From NCBI RefSeq assembly GCF_003945595.2, contig NW_024103718.1:1116001-1180000 (forward strand): a DNA stretch of 64,000 bases, read 5' to 3'. Under the pieces are notes generated by a model that saw nothing but the letters and a program-made list of their open reading frames with translations, was not told where the DNA came from and did no database searches. This document shows, in pieces, positions 14,177-26,548 of this stretch; within the stretch, counting starts at the first letter, position 1; every line of letters begins with the position of its first letter. The stretch comes from Pipra filicauda (lineage: Eukaryota > Chordata > Aves > Passeriformes > Pipridae). Position numbers and translations under genes: made by a program.

Positions 14177-17100
14177 GAAAGTGCAAAATAATTACAGAAA
14201 TAATCTAAAGTTTATAAAATCTTAGACAAGTCAGGCTAAAACTTTGATTTAGCTAGTTATTCTATTTTCTTTCAATAATTCTATTTTCTTTAAGAGAAAG
14301 CTCATGCAGTAATCAATAGAGAATGAAAGACTTTTATATTCACTCCTGGAGAATCTTCCTCCTGATATTCTCTCAGACTTCTTTAGCATGCATTATAAGT
14401 TATACTTAGGATCATAACACTGCTCTACTGTACAGATCATCCTTTTCTTATGTGCTTATATTATGCTCAGCCTGGGGGGGTATTAGTTTATGAGTGGGAT
14501 CTCAAAATGCTATTCTAACAATATTACCTAATTTTACTCATTATTACCCTAAAAAAACCCAACATCACTTAATGTTACCTTAACACAAACATTAAATCAC
14601 TGCCTTCTGCAGCAGAAGGTGTAATGTGTTACACCTACTTAAGTCTAATCACATGCTCCTCCCAAAAACACATTTCTACTCTGCCTCCTGCCATATCTCA
14701 TGAACACATGGATGGAGGGCAAATGGGATAAGTTTGGTGATCCAATGAAACCCTGCATCCCATGCTTTCATTAGCTAATTATCAACAAGACAAATCAATG
14801 TGACTCAATTTCATGCTGCACAACTGCAAAGGGGACTGAAGCTGCAAGTCCCTGAGGGTCCAGGTGAGGATTAGACTGCCCAGTTAGTTTTGATCAGCTG
14901 TAAAAAGAAGCTGCACCCTAATAGAGCTGAAAACCACCTTGGAAGGGCACTGGTTGGTCATGAAAATAATGAAAATAATTTGGATGATCTTGTACATAGA
15001 TACTGTCATATAACTGTGTTGATTTATAGTTTGTCCTAATAGTCAGACTACTGATGGAACCAGCTTGGCTGAATAGATACCCAATTCCAGTTTCAGAAAC
15101 GTAACAGGAAGAATCATGCTAAATTGCAAAGTAGTGCACTGACACCCATCAGTCAACAAGCAGAACAACACAGAAAAACATATGCCACAAGAAAGAGTCC
15201 TTGATTAAAGTCCTAGCCTTGGATGCAGACTCAATTTTTTGCTCTCCCATAAACCTCTCAAGATAATTTATTGCTACTACCTCTACAGAGTGACTGAGAG
15301 TATTCTAGCAGTAAACACTGGAAGACCAAAACTTAAAATGTGTGGGCCTGAATCCATAAAAGGACTTAAAAAATAATCCAGTGAAAGAAACAGCTGTCTT
15401 AAATTAGGCATATCTAAGTGGTGATGTCTAAATAATATCTAATTTTTCTAATCTTGTTCAAAAAGCAGAATAGAAAATTCAGAGCTAGACAGAGACTGAG
15501 CATAAAATGCCCAAGGAGAATTAGACATAAAGCAAGAGATTCATGCTCCAAATGGCAAATCATCAAGAACTAAGCAATAGGAAATATAATTAACAAGAGA
15601 TACGAATTCATCTTCCCTTGAGCTTCTGAGTCTTGAGTCAGCTTGGTGTGCCAGGCAGTGCCCACAACTTGTCTTTCTAAGAAACAAGCTGGAGGCAGAG
15701 AAGGGCGTGTTGTTTCCTTGAACTCTAGAATTCATGTACTTTCCCTGGACAGCTGGTGATGGCCTCAGTGCACTCCATAGACCAAGGACCAGAGTCACAG
15801 ACTGGGAATGAGCTGCACCACGTACTCTTTGTCTCCTGAAAGCCTGCAGGCAGCAGAGCCAGACCATGATGCAGCTACCTGACAGATGGATACCCCAAAC
15901 ACTGACTTTTTGTCCAGTTCCCTAAGACTATCATTACAATCTAGAAATAGTCATCATATAAAATGGACAAATTTTATCTTTGATTGATACTGACAGTAGA
16001 GCTACAGTAAAAAAAAAACAAAAACAAGCATAACTGAAAGAAAAATATTTTGAAAAATGAAAAATCAGAACCTAAAGAATGGATTTTCTCATATCACCCA
16101 ACCCAACACATTCCAGACCCTAAAAGAAGTGCAAAACCTTTCCTGGTCCCCTTCCAAACTGACTTACAGCCTTGGAATTAAGGTGTTCAAGCAAAAGCCT
16201 GTGGTCAGACTGTGAGAAGATTTAGCAGTTTCAACAGTTAAAAGGATTTCTTCTTTTGCCCTTATTCTCAGTCTTGACTATTTCATGCATCTGGTGAGGT
16301 TTTACAACATACGCTCAGCAGGTTTTTTCTTTTCCTCCCTTTGTAAGGAAAAATCAACCAAAAAACACGAACATCTGAGGGGCAGAGAAGAAACCCCCTT
16401 GTGTACTTCTAAAAGCAAAAAAAAAAAAGTTAAGAAAACTATGAAGTTTTCATATGTGTTGTGTCTCACCAGAGAATCAGTGGTTTGAATGTAGATTGAT
16501 TACTTTGAAATATCCCCTTCAAAGGATTTCAGAAAGCATAAAATAATTAACAATTCAAAAGAAACAGATATTTTTTTAAAAAATACTCCAAAACCCTACC
16601 CTACTTTAAGGAAGGGCATCATTTTGGTTTTGATACACACAATTAAAGTTACAATAAAAGGCAAATCAGGGAATCCATGACAGAAGTCAAGGTCACACTG
16701 AAGACACTCAACCTTCAAGGAGAATAGCTGCAGAAACCACTTGCTCCTGCCTGTCTCACTTGCCAGAGCACATCCAGCAGGGAGGTTCCCACAGAAAACC
16801 CCAAGCAGCACAGGGGAAGTCCCATGCACCCTGCCTACTGCACCTTTGCCAGATATATACCTCAGCAGGGAATGCCATGAGCCTCCCCAGCACCTTACAT
16901 TTTTTATGCTGAGATTTGGATAGAACAGATTACAAAATGGACAGAGGATGAAGCAGGAAACAAACAGGTATTGCTGAGCAAGTGACTTTCCTACTTCTGT
17001 TACGTTGTATCTTTCAAGTTTGGTTGTATCTACTGAAAGGTGAACATTTTGTGGTTGTTTTAAGTCCTAGGGGTTATTTTCCTATTGCCTTTCTAAGTAG

Positions 17101-18928
17101 AAAGTTTAGAGAAATCACATCATTAATTGCTAAACAGAGAGGTACTTGTGAAGGAGCTAGGTCAGAACACCAAGTTTAGTACAACAAATAACTGAGGAGG
17201 AGTTTTGGCTTTCAGCACTATTAAAAGTAAAATTCATATGAAAAATGTTCTGACATTGTTTGAAGATATGCTGCAAAAATAGATAAAATCCAGTGCAATC
17301 TAAAACTTTACTCAGATTGTGCACCAACCACCTGTGCAATACGAATGAGCCTAGAAACAAAAGTGCTTGAGTGTTTTCTGTCTCAGTAATTAATGCCAAC
17401 ATGAAAATTTCTTCCTACAACCATCACTTAATTATTGCCTCAAGGAACTAAAGATTCCAGAAATGTCAATTCAGAATAAAGCTTATTTTCACTTACACTT
17501 GCCCAAACAGGAGAGCTTACACAGCTCTCCAGAGTGACTGGAACCTCAATTTCATGCAAGGTGACAGACTTTGAGAGATCTTGTGTCCCTCGGTCGCTGT
17601 AATTGTTGGTGTCAAGCAGTTACTTCCAGAATAAGGGTGACAAAGGACACAAGCCATATGCTCTTTGGACCGGAACAGTCTTCTTAAAAAAAGCTCTGTC
17701 TGTAACTTACATGCGTGAAACAGTTACTTGCTTAAATTTCAAATACTGTTTTGTAGTGGAAAAAATACTATGGCACTTGGGCATCCACCTTAAGTTTAAA
17801 TGTGGGTCTTCACTAGTTTTCTTAAAGATCCTCCATGCTAATTACAAATATATGTCTATATGTACAAGAACATTATGCTGTTGGATCCCAAGACTTATTT
17901 TCCTTTACATGGCACTCATAAAAATTTCAGTTTTGTCAGAATAATTAGTAAAGGAGTACACTCCCTGATGTTGTTATTATGTTTTTCTGAGCACAAACTG
18001 ATTAGTTCTTCTCTCCTAGATTTAAAAAAAAAAAATAAAAAAAAAAATTAGGGTTTTTGTTTTAATTCCTTATTGACCTTCCTCACCTTTCCTTAGGAAA
18101 GTTAACTTCTAAATTCAAACAGTTAGCTTCATTTGCTTTCACTCTATCCAGGAGATAACTAGTTTCTTGTACTCCTGAGTCCAGCAGAGCAGGAAAAAAG
18201 AAATGTCTTTTCTAATCCTACAGTAGGCTCTCACTGTCTTTTAAATCCATTTTCTTAGGAGATGCAAATTTAATTGTTCAAAACATTACCAGCATCCCTT
18301 TGAAACAGAAAGTTCATTTTTTGGGGTTGGTTTTGGGAAGAGATACCCTCTCCTGACAATGTGAAAGCTTTATCCTTTCAACACTGTCTCTACAGAAAGG
18401 AACATTTCAGGCACAATGACAGTGAGATCTTAGTAGGAAGAAGATTACATTTCCTTTGGGTATTGTAAGCATAAGGCTTTTCTGTGTCTGAAGATAAGAC
18501 AATTTTACCAATTCTTCTAAGTTACCTTCAGACATGTTTTTATTATTTGCTACAGAAACGGTGAGTTCTGTCATGTGAATAATGCTAATCTTTAGAGGTC
18601 AGTCTTTTGCATATGCTCCTTCTAGGCAGGTTCATAGAAATCATAGATGTCACAGGGAGAAATATTTTTTTCATTACAAGTAGTTAAATTCAAGTAGTGT
18701 TATGCTTCACAATAGTTAATTTTCTTAATTATTTTACAATAGCATTACAGAAGGCAGCAGACCAAAGAATTCATAGTATATCAACTGTCTACATGCCAAG
18801 CACCTACCACAGCCTCTCTCACTCCCCTCTGCAACTGGACAGAGGAGACTTGAGGTAAGGACCAGGAGAGAACACTCACTGATTACTGTAATGGGCAAAA
18901 CACACTCAAAGCAGGGATATTAAGTGAA

Positions 18929-18934
18929 TTTATT
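18929..18934 (-). promoter_or_regulatory. LTR polyadenylation signal AATAAA (copy 1)
   Basis: AATAAA on the minus strand lies at the same place in the LTR as the AATAAA of the second copy. That conservation supports the minus-strand orientation of both LTRs. Confidence 0.5.
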
Positions 18935-19619
18935 ACTAACAAAATCAGAGCAGGAAAATGAGAATAAAATAAATCTTAAACCTTTCCCCCACCCTTCCTC
19001 CTTCCAATTTTCTGTCTCCTCCCCTCACAGCAGCATAGGGAATGGGACAGGTTCATCACAGGCTGTTCCTACCACTGCTCAGGGAGAAGAGTCCTTCCCT
19101 CACTCCACTGTCAGGTCCCTCCCACAGGAGACAGTCCACCACAAACTTCTCCAACATGAGTCAATATCATGGGCAACAATTTTTCATGTCCCTTACCAAG
19201 GGGTGCAGTCCTTCAGGCACAGGCGTGGGTTCCCCACAGGGCCATAAGTCCTACCAGGAAAACCTGCTCTGCTGTGGGTCCTCTATCCGCAGGTCAACAG
19301 ATCCCTGCCAGGACCCTGCTCCAGCACAGGCTTCCCACAGGGTGACAGCCTCCTGGGCATACACCTGCTCTAGTGTGAGTTCCTCCATGGACTGCAGGTG
19401 GATCAGGAGGACCACCATGGTCCTCCATGGGCTGCAGGGGCACAGCTGCCTCACTGTGGTCTGCACCATGGACTGCAGGGAAACCTCAGCTCTGGTGCCT
19501 GGAGAACCTCCTCCTCCTCCTTCTCAACTGACTTTGGTGTCTGCGCAGTTGTTCACATGTTCTCACTCCTCTTTTCTCTGGCTGCAATTTCATCTGCCCG
19601 ATAACTTATTTTTTCCCTT

Positions 19620-19627
19620 CATAAATA
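19620..19627 (-). promoter_or_regulatory. LTR TATA-like element (copy 1)
   Basis: The minus strand reads TATTTAT just after the conserved GTGATAACG block. It sits about 185 bp inside the LTR 5' end, where a U3 promoter is expected. The second copy has GTATTTC at the matching place, so its box is weaker. Confidence 0.4.
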
Positions 19628-21140
19628 CGTTATCACAGAGACATTACTATTATTCCTGATTGGTTTGACCTTGGCCAGTGGTGGGTCCATCCTGGAGCCA
19701 GTGGGCATTGGCTCTACCGGACATGGAGGAAGCTTCTGGCAGATTCTCACAGAAGCCACCCCTGTAGTCCCCCAGCTACAAAAACCTAGCCACACAAACC
19801 CAATATGCACTAATACCAATTTCACCTAGGTATTCACCTAAAAGAGCTTCAGTTTATACAATGTTTTTTTCTCAGTTAGAATTCTTGACAACTTTATTAC
19901 TAAAACATTAGACTGAATGAATTCTCTTACAGGATCTGTGGTCTTTATATGTAACCAGATAGATGACAGGACCTAAGAGGCCAAAAAACCTACGTACTGA
20001 GAAAGAGTGTGGGAAGACCCAACCAACCCTGCATACATAGACACACCGTAAACCCCAGTACCATCTTTTGCTCTAACTGCAAGGCTTAGCTGATTCCAAG
20101 GATGGATTTACAGCACAGATTTTACTGCTCAGGCAGAGATTTATTGAGCTGTAACAAATTACAAGACACCCTGGAAACGGGTTGCTAGTGCTCATCCTGT
20201 GAGATTGCTGAACTCCACTGACAGACTGGTTGAGATGAGGGCAGTGCCTCTGGGCTTAATTTTTGCAGTAGCTGCCAGGAAACACACACTACAGATTTAA
20301 CACATCATGTTACTTGAAACTATGTACACATGCACACAAAAAAAAACCCTGAAAAGTGTAATTCTGGTATAAAGCCGAACCTGTCAGCAAAGAACAGTTT
20401 CAATTCGAAACTCTCACCCTTCCAAAACTCCCCTTGCCAATTCTGCAGAAGTGTGAGATTATTTTGATAGTAAGTTATCTGTGACAATAATACAAGTATG
20501 CTCATTTCTCACGAAGAAAGAAAATAATACACGACTCAATAAATCTGTTAAAAAAAGTCCTGCAGAGTACAGACATTCAGTGAAAACAGAGATCTAAACC
20601 AATTCTACATCATCTATTTTAAGACTTCATAAAGGAGTTATATCTATTCAGCAGACTTGCTGCTGAATCTAAGGAAGGCTGGAAACCTCACAGTACTTCA
20701 TTTCCAGGACCATTTAGCTTTCATTCAAAATCTAAACATTGTTCATTTAATTATTCTTTTCAAAAACTGAATTTCAGCTAATATCAAGTTAATAAAAGCA
20801 GTCTAGAATCACCACACACTGCATAAGGACTGTATTAGAAGCAGCAAGTCCTTTCAAAAGACCCATTTAACTCAAACTCTGCTTTACTTCTCCATCTCAA
20901 TAATCTCAAACCCAAATCCATAAAATAACCTCAGGGAAAAAACATTAAGTACCAAATCTAGTGAAATTTCTGTCAAGAAAAAGAATGGTCATTTTCATAT
21001 TCTGCAGTTTCATTAACATTATTTAATATTCATATAATTTCCCTTAGTGCTTATATGAGACTTATGTCTCATTAGTGCAAGGGTCAAAAAATACAGTTAA
21101 TCTGTAAAGATATGCTTTCAAACATATTTACACAGGATTT

Positions 21141-21168
21141 GTTTTGTTTTGTTTTGTTTTGTTTTTTT
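21141..21168. repeat. (GTTTT)n microsatellite
   Basis: Five perfect GTTTT units end in a T run. It is an ordinary simple repeat. Confidence 0.9.
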
Positions 21169-22084
21169 CTTTTAGAATTACTTACCAAGTGTTTGGAAGA
21201 AGAATTATAAAAAGCCCATAGTTCGTTGCACACATTTTGTGTGATGACAGTTTTTAGGTTTTACATGAGAACAGTGGTGTTCCTGTATACCTTATTTTTC
21301 CAATAACAAATCATTGGGTGAACATATTCTTGTAGCCAAACTACTTCCACAGCAGTTGTACAGTATCTCACACTGTATTAGGACAGATCATTAAAGGACC
21401 TGAAGAAATCCTGGGATACCAGATCATGGCTCAGTCAACAGGATCTAGGAACAGGGGCTATAATTTGCCATACTGGAAGTGAGACCTTTTCAGTTCTTTC
21501 ATAAAGGATGTTTGGTTTAGAAGTGTGGTTGGACAGAGGGAGTTTTGACGAGCATTGTGTTGAGAAACAATCAATACACACTAGAAAAAGAACAAGACTT
21601 TTTCTCCCTCAGATTTGGATGAAAAAGGAATTGAACTATCTCACAGGACACCAGAGAAGGTGAAATCATCTGTGCTTAATGGTGCAGCATACCCTCTTCA
21701 CAAAAACACTCTATACAACCCCTCATAGCTGGGGGAAAAAGGCAGTGACCTGAGAATCTATGCGATAGAATAGCAGAAGTTAACATCTTTCTAAAAGCTG
21801 CTAGTGTATTAAGTGGCATTAAAATGAAAAAGGCTGAAAACATTACACATGGTAAAAAAACAAGGAGGGGATAAAAGTACCCTTTAAATTACAAGTACTG
21901 GTAAACCAAATGGCTTGTGGAAGATATATTTCACTAGAACAGCTAACATAATTGCTACAGCCAAGATACAATTGATTAAAATCAGTTTTTCTTAATTTAA
22001 TATATATTGAATAAATACATCAGCGAGGAAAACGCAATTCTGTCTAAAGCCACACAGCTTCATTCCCAGAGCAAATAAGTCACT

Positions 22085-22108
22085 GCTGCAGCAAAAAAAA
22101 AAAAAAAA
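22085..22108. repeat. A-rich tract
   Basis: A near-pure adenine run follows GCAGC. It is low complexity and I see no retroposon body before it. Confidence 0.75.
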
Positions 22109-22689
22109 GTGATCTCACCCCTTGGCTCATTTGGTGTGTTTTGACAAATTACTGAAGAACTCCAATTCTTCAGTACCACATTTATTAAAGAATATTTATA
22201 GGCTCCCTCTACATGCACATTCCCTCATTTTCACTAAAAAAGACACGTCTCCAAGAATGACTAACTGGAAAGGGGAACACAGGTGTCCTTATTGGTAATT
22301 ACAGCTGCAGTAGAGTGCCATCCTCATGGGCTTGCCTCTTCCTCCAGGGCTCCAGGCATCACAAAAGAGAGGCTTTAAATTGAAGAAAACTACTGAGAGG
22401 CAATTACCATTTTATCTCACATTCCAATGTATTATCCAAGGGACTGATGACTAACTTTATTGTGGAAGTAAAAACTGAAATGATACCATGGATGGTTGAA
22501 TGGGAAGTAGTTAGACCTGGGTGTGGGCCTCTTCCCAAAAACTGAGGGACGGCTTTGAGTCCTTGTACTGAGTAAGAGGCTATCAAACAAGTTTTAATAT
22601 GCCCATGAGGAAAACGACATTACAACTCAACAGAAATCAGATGAGAAATATCTTTCTTGTTTGTTACCAGTCCATGAATGAATGTTTAC

Positions 22690-22720
22690 GGGGGAGGGGG
22701 GGGGGGAAGAAGGGGATGGG
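22690..22720 (+). repeat. G-run tract with quadruplex potential
   Basis: A run of guanines interrupted once by A (22690-22706) is followed by AAGAAGGGGATGGG. Four or more G-runs within 31 bases satisfy the usual quadruplex pattern. The isolated run is conspicuous against the AT-rich surroundings. Confidence 0.8.
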
Positions 22721-22974
22721 TAATCCTTTAAAACCCAAAGTGTTAAACTAGAAAAAGATGAACAAAAATACTTGTAATTAAGTGTATACGGACAGAAGAA
22801 AAGTTCCGAAATTAGTATACCATCATGAAAAATCAAGCTTTTTGGTTTTTGTACATCATCAGAAGTGAAACTGGGGGACACATCAGTCACTTCAAATATT
22901 ACAAATGGCTGGGCATTTTAACAGCTTTTACAAATAATGTTTTTGACATCCAGTAGAGCAAGTACCCCTAAAAA

Positions 22975-23056
22975 GAATAACAATAACAAACAAACAAAAA
23001 ACAAAACAAAACCAAACAACCAGACAAACAAAAACAAAAAACCCCAAACCAACAAA
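22975..23056. repeat. A/C-rich (AAAC-like) low-complexity tract
   Basis: About 80 bp consists almost only of A and C in irregular AAAC/AAAAC/ACCAAAC units. It gives long but meaningless open frames on the minus strand. Confidence 0.85.
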
Positions 23057-24290
23057 ATCCAGCAACTTTTCAAATACAAATTTAACCTCACAGCAACCTT
23101 GTAAAAAGTTTGGTGATACCAGGACACAAACAGAAATAAAACCAAATTGGGAATGGAAGCACTGATGCATGGGCAAGCAAGGAGAGCTCTCAAATTTTTA
23201 AATATAATTTTTGTACACCCAGAAATACAAGTGTGAGAACTTGAGCAAACTGAATGCATAATAAATTATAACTTTTTTTTAAGATCAACACTGTTCATTC
23301 ACTTTCTTAAAGGCTTGATTACTGACGAAGAGATTTCTTAAAAGAGAGGAGGAAAAATTTACAATTATTTATATTAGTTAAGTGACAGAACATGATGGTT
23401 CATTAATTCAAGCAAATTAAATTCCTTAATGCAAGAATATCAATATATTAGACAGCTTTTACAAATTTAGCAACCTAACTTATGTCTACTTTTGATCCAC
23501 TATTATCAGTTAGTTAATTTTTTCTTGCAACAGCCTCATCTTGCAAAGATTTATCGTTCTTTAATTTTTACGCTGCAATACATTCCCAGATCTCAGTGGA
23601 ACTATTCATGTCATTAAATGTAGAGAATACACATACATCTTTTGTAAGAATAGAGCCCAATTCTCAAACCAAGCTCCAAATTCAAGTAATAAGTCAATGT
23701 TAAAGTAAGGCAGAAAAGACTGCCAATTGCTTATATCACTCATAGAGTTATCAGAATGTGTGCTAAGGAGGAGAGAATGAAAAATCTCTCCCCTTTAACA
23801 GAGCATCTAGGCAAACCATTCAAGGGAAGATGTATTCTGAGTAAAGATTGACAAGTTGTTAATCTGTGGAAAAATTAAAAATTAATATGTAAAAGAATTT
23901 CTGCCTATTTTAAGGTAATTTGTGTTTTCACCTCAACATCTGAAAATAGACTTTTTTCTGTTACTATTTTTTTTTGTAGTTATAGGCACATTTTAATTGA
24001 ATGGAAATGCAAATAAACATTAAAGGTAAATGTTATGGTAAAAGCAGAGAAATGAGAAGAGCTAAATCTTGGTGGAGCAAGATCCTGAACTAGAAATAAA
24101 GAGAAAGGCAGGCTTGTATTGTTCTTCTATGCCTAAATTTGCCTCAGTTGGCTTCAGTAATTTAGACATTAGGCATCTGTGCTGAATTGCAGTTCTTTAT
24201 TCAGACACCTAATTTTGAGTGCGTGTAGTCCCTTTGTAATCATTTGAGATCTAGTCAGTGTCTTCAACAAGGATAGGAGATTCATCTCAC

Positions 24291-24677
24291 CAAAAGCAAC
24301 CATCAGTTCTAGTCATCTGAACAGTGGTCTCTGCTCCACTGGGCGTATTTATTGCATCTCCACTGACTCCTACTTCTAAGGCATCGCTGGGGTAGAGACT
24401 GATGGCCCTGTGGCAAGCCATGGTTAGGGTGGAAGAAGACCCCAGGGAAGGCTGTGTAAGGCCAGTGAGACCTTTTTGTGCCTTGTCAGTGAATTTACAT
24501 GAAGAAGGTTCACCACATTTTGGAATGATTAAGCCTTGTTTCTGATTATTGAAATCTGAGCAGATTTCAGTGTGAGAAGACACTGCTGCACTGTGATTGA
24601 AGGTATGCTGAATGTCACTTCTCGTCATCTGTTCTCATCTCTACATCTGTGCTCAAAAAGATGGACTTTGTAATGAA
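24291..24677 (-). other. exon-like open stretch, gene unknown
   Basis: On the minus strand an open frame of 113 codons runs from 24628 to 24287. Its composition is polar (Ser, Thr, Asp, Gln, Lys), unlike the hydrophobic chance frames elsewhere in the window. Just before its stop the sequence reads TTTTG|GTGAGA, a good donor. Upstream, a pyrimidine-rich tract ends in CATAG at 24678, a good acceptor. The 387 bp between them begin with an open stretch ending EMRTDDEK and a stop, in the frame one base off. If this is an exon it therefore carries a frameshift, or it starts at a later acceptor. I recognise no protein family. Chance remains a real possibility. Confidence 0.2.
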
Positions 24678-24789
24678 CTATGAACAGAAAAAAGGGCACA
24701 CATCATTGAACTGCATGGGTGTGGACAGATCCTGCAGCTAAACCAACTTAGACTTTCATGGCATATCTCTTAAACCATAGCAAATCCCC

Positions 24790-26448
24790 TGCAAAAAGAA
24801 AATAGTTCGAAGCAAATCGTATGTGTGGGGGACAATAAAGAGTTTTTTCAAATGTACTAATGACAAAAGGCAGTATAGAAATATAACCAGCCCACTACAG
24901 GATGAGGATGGTCACCTCACAAACAGAGACAAGGCAAAGGTGTTTAATGTTTTCTTTGCCTCTGTCTTCAACATGGATGATGGACCATGGGGGTCTCTGT
25001 GCCCTGATCTGGAGGGCTATGACTGTGAGAATGACCAACTCCCAGTCAACAGTGAAACTGTGCAGGATCTGCTGCTCCAGGTGTATCCCTACAAATCTAT
25101 GGGGCCTGATGGGATTCACTCAAGAATCCTCAAAGAGCTGCTGATGTCATCACAAAACCTCTCTCAATGATTTTTGAGCAGTCTTGAGAATCCAGAGAGG
25201 TCCCAGCTGACTAGAAGCTGGTGACTGTTGTCGAAATTTTCAAGGAAAGCAAGAAGGAAGACCCCAGAAAGTACAGGCCTGTCTGTCTCACTTCAGTGCC
25301 TGGTAAAGTTACGGAGAAGATTATTCTGAGAGGTATTGAAAAACACCTGAAAGACAACATAGTCATTGGTCAGAGCCAGCATGGCTTCATAAGGGGAAAG
25401 TCCTGCTTATCAAATTTCCTTTTATGACAAGGTAACCCACCTAGTTGATCAAGGGAAGCAAGTTGATGTAATTTTTTTGGATTTCAGTAAAGCTTTCAAT
25501 ACCGTCTCTCACAGGTTCATTCTGGACAAGATGTCCATCACACAGCTGGATAAACACATCACTTGGTGGGTGTGCAGTTGGCTCACGGGTCGAGCACAGA
25601 GGGTAATAGTGAATTGGGTAACATCATACTGGTGACCTGTCACTACTGGGGTTCCACAGGGCTCCATCTTAGTCCCTATGCTCTTCAACATCTTCATAAA
25701 TGACTGGGACATGGGACTGGAAGCGATACTAAGCAAGTTAGCAGATGACACAAAACTGGGAGGAGCTGTTGACTCCCTCAAAGGCAGGGAAGCCCTGCAG
25801 AGAGACTTCAACACATTGGAGGACTGGGCAATCACCGACCATATGAAGTTCAACAAGGGGAAGCACCAGATTCTGCACCTGGGATGAGGCAATCCTGAAT
25901 GCATGTGCAGACTGGGGAATGAGATGGTGGAAAGCAGTGCTGGGGAAAGGTCGATGTGAAGTTGAATTTGAGTCAGCAGTGCCCTGGTAGTCAGGAGGAC
26001 CAACCGTGGACTGGTGCAGCCTCGCCTTGAATATTGTGTGCAATTTTGGGTACCACAATATAAAAAAGATACAAAGCTCTTAGAGAACGTCCAAAGGAAC
26101 ACAACAAAGGTGGTGAAGAGGAAGCTGTATGAGGAGTGACTGAGGTCACTCGGTCTATTGAGCCTGGAGAAGAGGAAACGGAGGGGGGACCTCATCACAC
26201 TCTACAACCTCCCTGCAAGGGGAAGAGGAGGGGCAGATACTGATCTCTTCTCCGTGGTGACCAGTGACAGGACCCGAGGGAATGGCCTGAAGTTGTGTCA
26301 GGGGAGGTTATCGTTGGATATTAGAAAATTCTTCTTCACTCAGAGGGTGGTTGGGCACTGGAACAGGTTCCCCAGGGCAATGGTCACAGCACCAAGCCTG
26401 ACAGAGTTCAAGAAGCATTTGGATGATACTCTCGGACACATGGTGTGA
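24790..26448 (+). pseudogene. CR1 reverse transcriptase, broken
   Basis: The reading frame is traceable in pieces. It starts with a linker and FFASVF (24790-25170). After a one-base frame change comes KYRPVCLTSVPGK and the QHGF block (25167-25427). A second shift leads to a long piece from 25420 to 26448. This piece holds FLDFSKAF (reverse transcriptase motif A), [10 protein letters not shown] (motif B) and LADD (motif C, where the family usually has FADD). It ends with the C-terminal RTRGNGLKL and HWNRFPR blocks. In-frame stops occur at about 25634, 25885 and 26137. Around 25.95-26.0 kb some 35-40 residues are missing relative to the family, so RTNRG joins directly to LVQPRLEYC. It cannot encode a working enzyme. 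Confidence 0.9.
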
Positions 26449-26548
26449 CTCTTGGAGATGGTCATGTGCAGGGCTAAGCGTTGGACTTGATGATCCTTGT
26501 GGATCCCTTCTTACTCGGCATATTCTGTGATTTTGTCATTCTGTGATC
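24790..26548 (+). mobile_element. CR1 LINE, 5'-truncated, longest copy
   Basis: A CR1-type non-LTR retrotransposon on the plus strand contains the linker before the reverse transcriptase, most of the reverse transcriptase, the C-terminal domain and a short 3' untranslated part. It ends in two copies of ATTCTGTGAT (to 26548), the hallmark CR1 3' terminus. It lacks an A-tail, as CR1 does. The endonuclease and ORF1 are absent because of 5' truncation, the usual fate of CR1 insertions. Its C-terminal wording and terminal repeat differ from the copies at 44.3 and 61.5 kb, which suggests a different subfamily. Confidence 0.92.

Larger units (their letters stand above)
11827..18769. other. AT-rich DNA without recognised gene
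   Basis: Apart from the simple repeats listed separately, I recognise nothing. A GC-richer patch at 15.54-15.88 kb is open for 108 codons on the minus strand, but it has no motif I know. It could be a diverged LTR or simply a compositional bump. Confidence 0.55.
18770..19809 (-). mobile_element. solo LTR of an avian endogenous retrovirus (copy 1)
   Basis: Read on the minus strand, the element begins TGCATATTGGGTTTG at 19809. A TATA-like TATTTAT lies near 19.62 kb and an AATAAA at 18934-18929. The element fades near 18.77 kb, where the far end is degraded. It aligns along its whole length with the second copy at 46.18-47.24 kb, including repeated CATGGGCTGCAG-type blocks. No gag, pol or env sequence is attached, so it is a solo LTR left by recombination. 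It matches a long LTR type I know from bird genomes, but I do not assign a database name. The left boundary is approximate. Confidence 0.8.
19810..24289. other. AT-rich DNA without recognised gene
   Basis: Apart from the listed simple repeats, I see no recognised feature. The stretch at 22.92-23.26 kb that is open on the minus strand is an artefact of the A/C-rich tract, which reads as phenylalanine, valine and leucine. Confidence 0.55.

Noticed and set aside
19042..19659. 205-codon plus-strand open frame
   Set aside because: It lies inside solo LTR copy 1 and runs antisense to the LTR. It is long only because the LTR is GC-rich and internally repetitive.
22918..23259. 113-codon hydrophobic minus-strand frame resembling a membrane protein
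   Set aside because: The hydrophobicity comes from the A/C-rich tract read as TTT and GTT codons. It is low complexity, not a gene.
24263..24300. Continuation of the exon-like stretch past the donor, reading DESPILVEDTD
   Set aside because: It follows a stop in the same frame. I cannot tell readthrough from intron sequence, so I did not extend the feature.
25509..26198. 229-codon minus-strand open frame, the longest in the window
   Set aside because: It is antisense to the CR1 reverse transcriptase. The sense strand shows the family motifs and the antisense peptide shows none.
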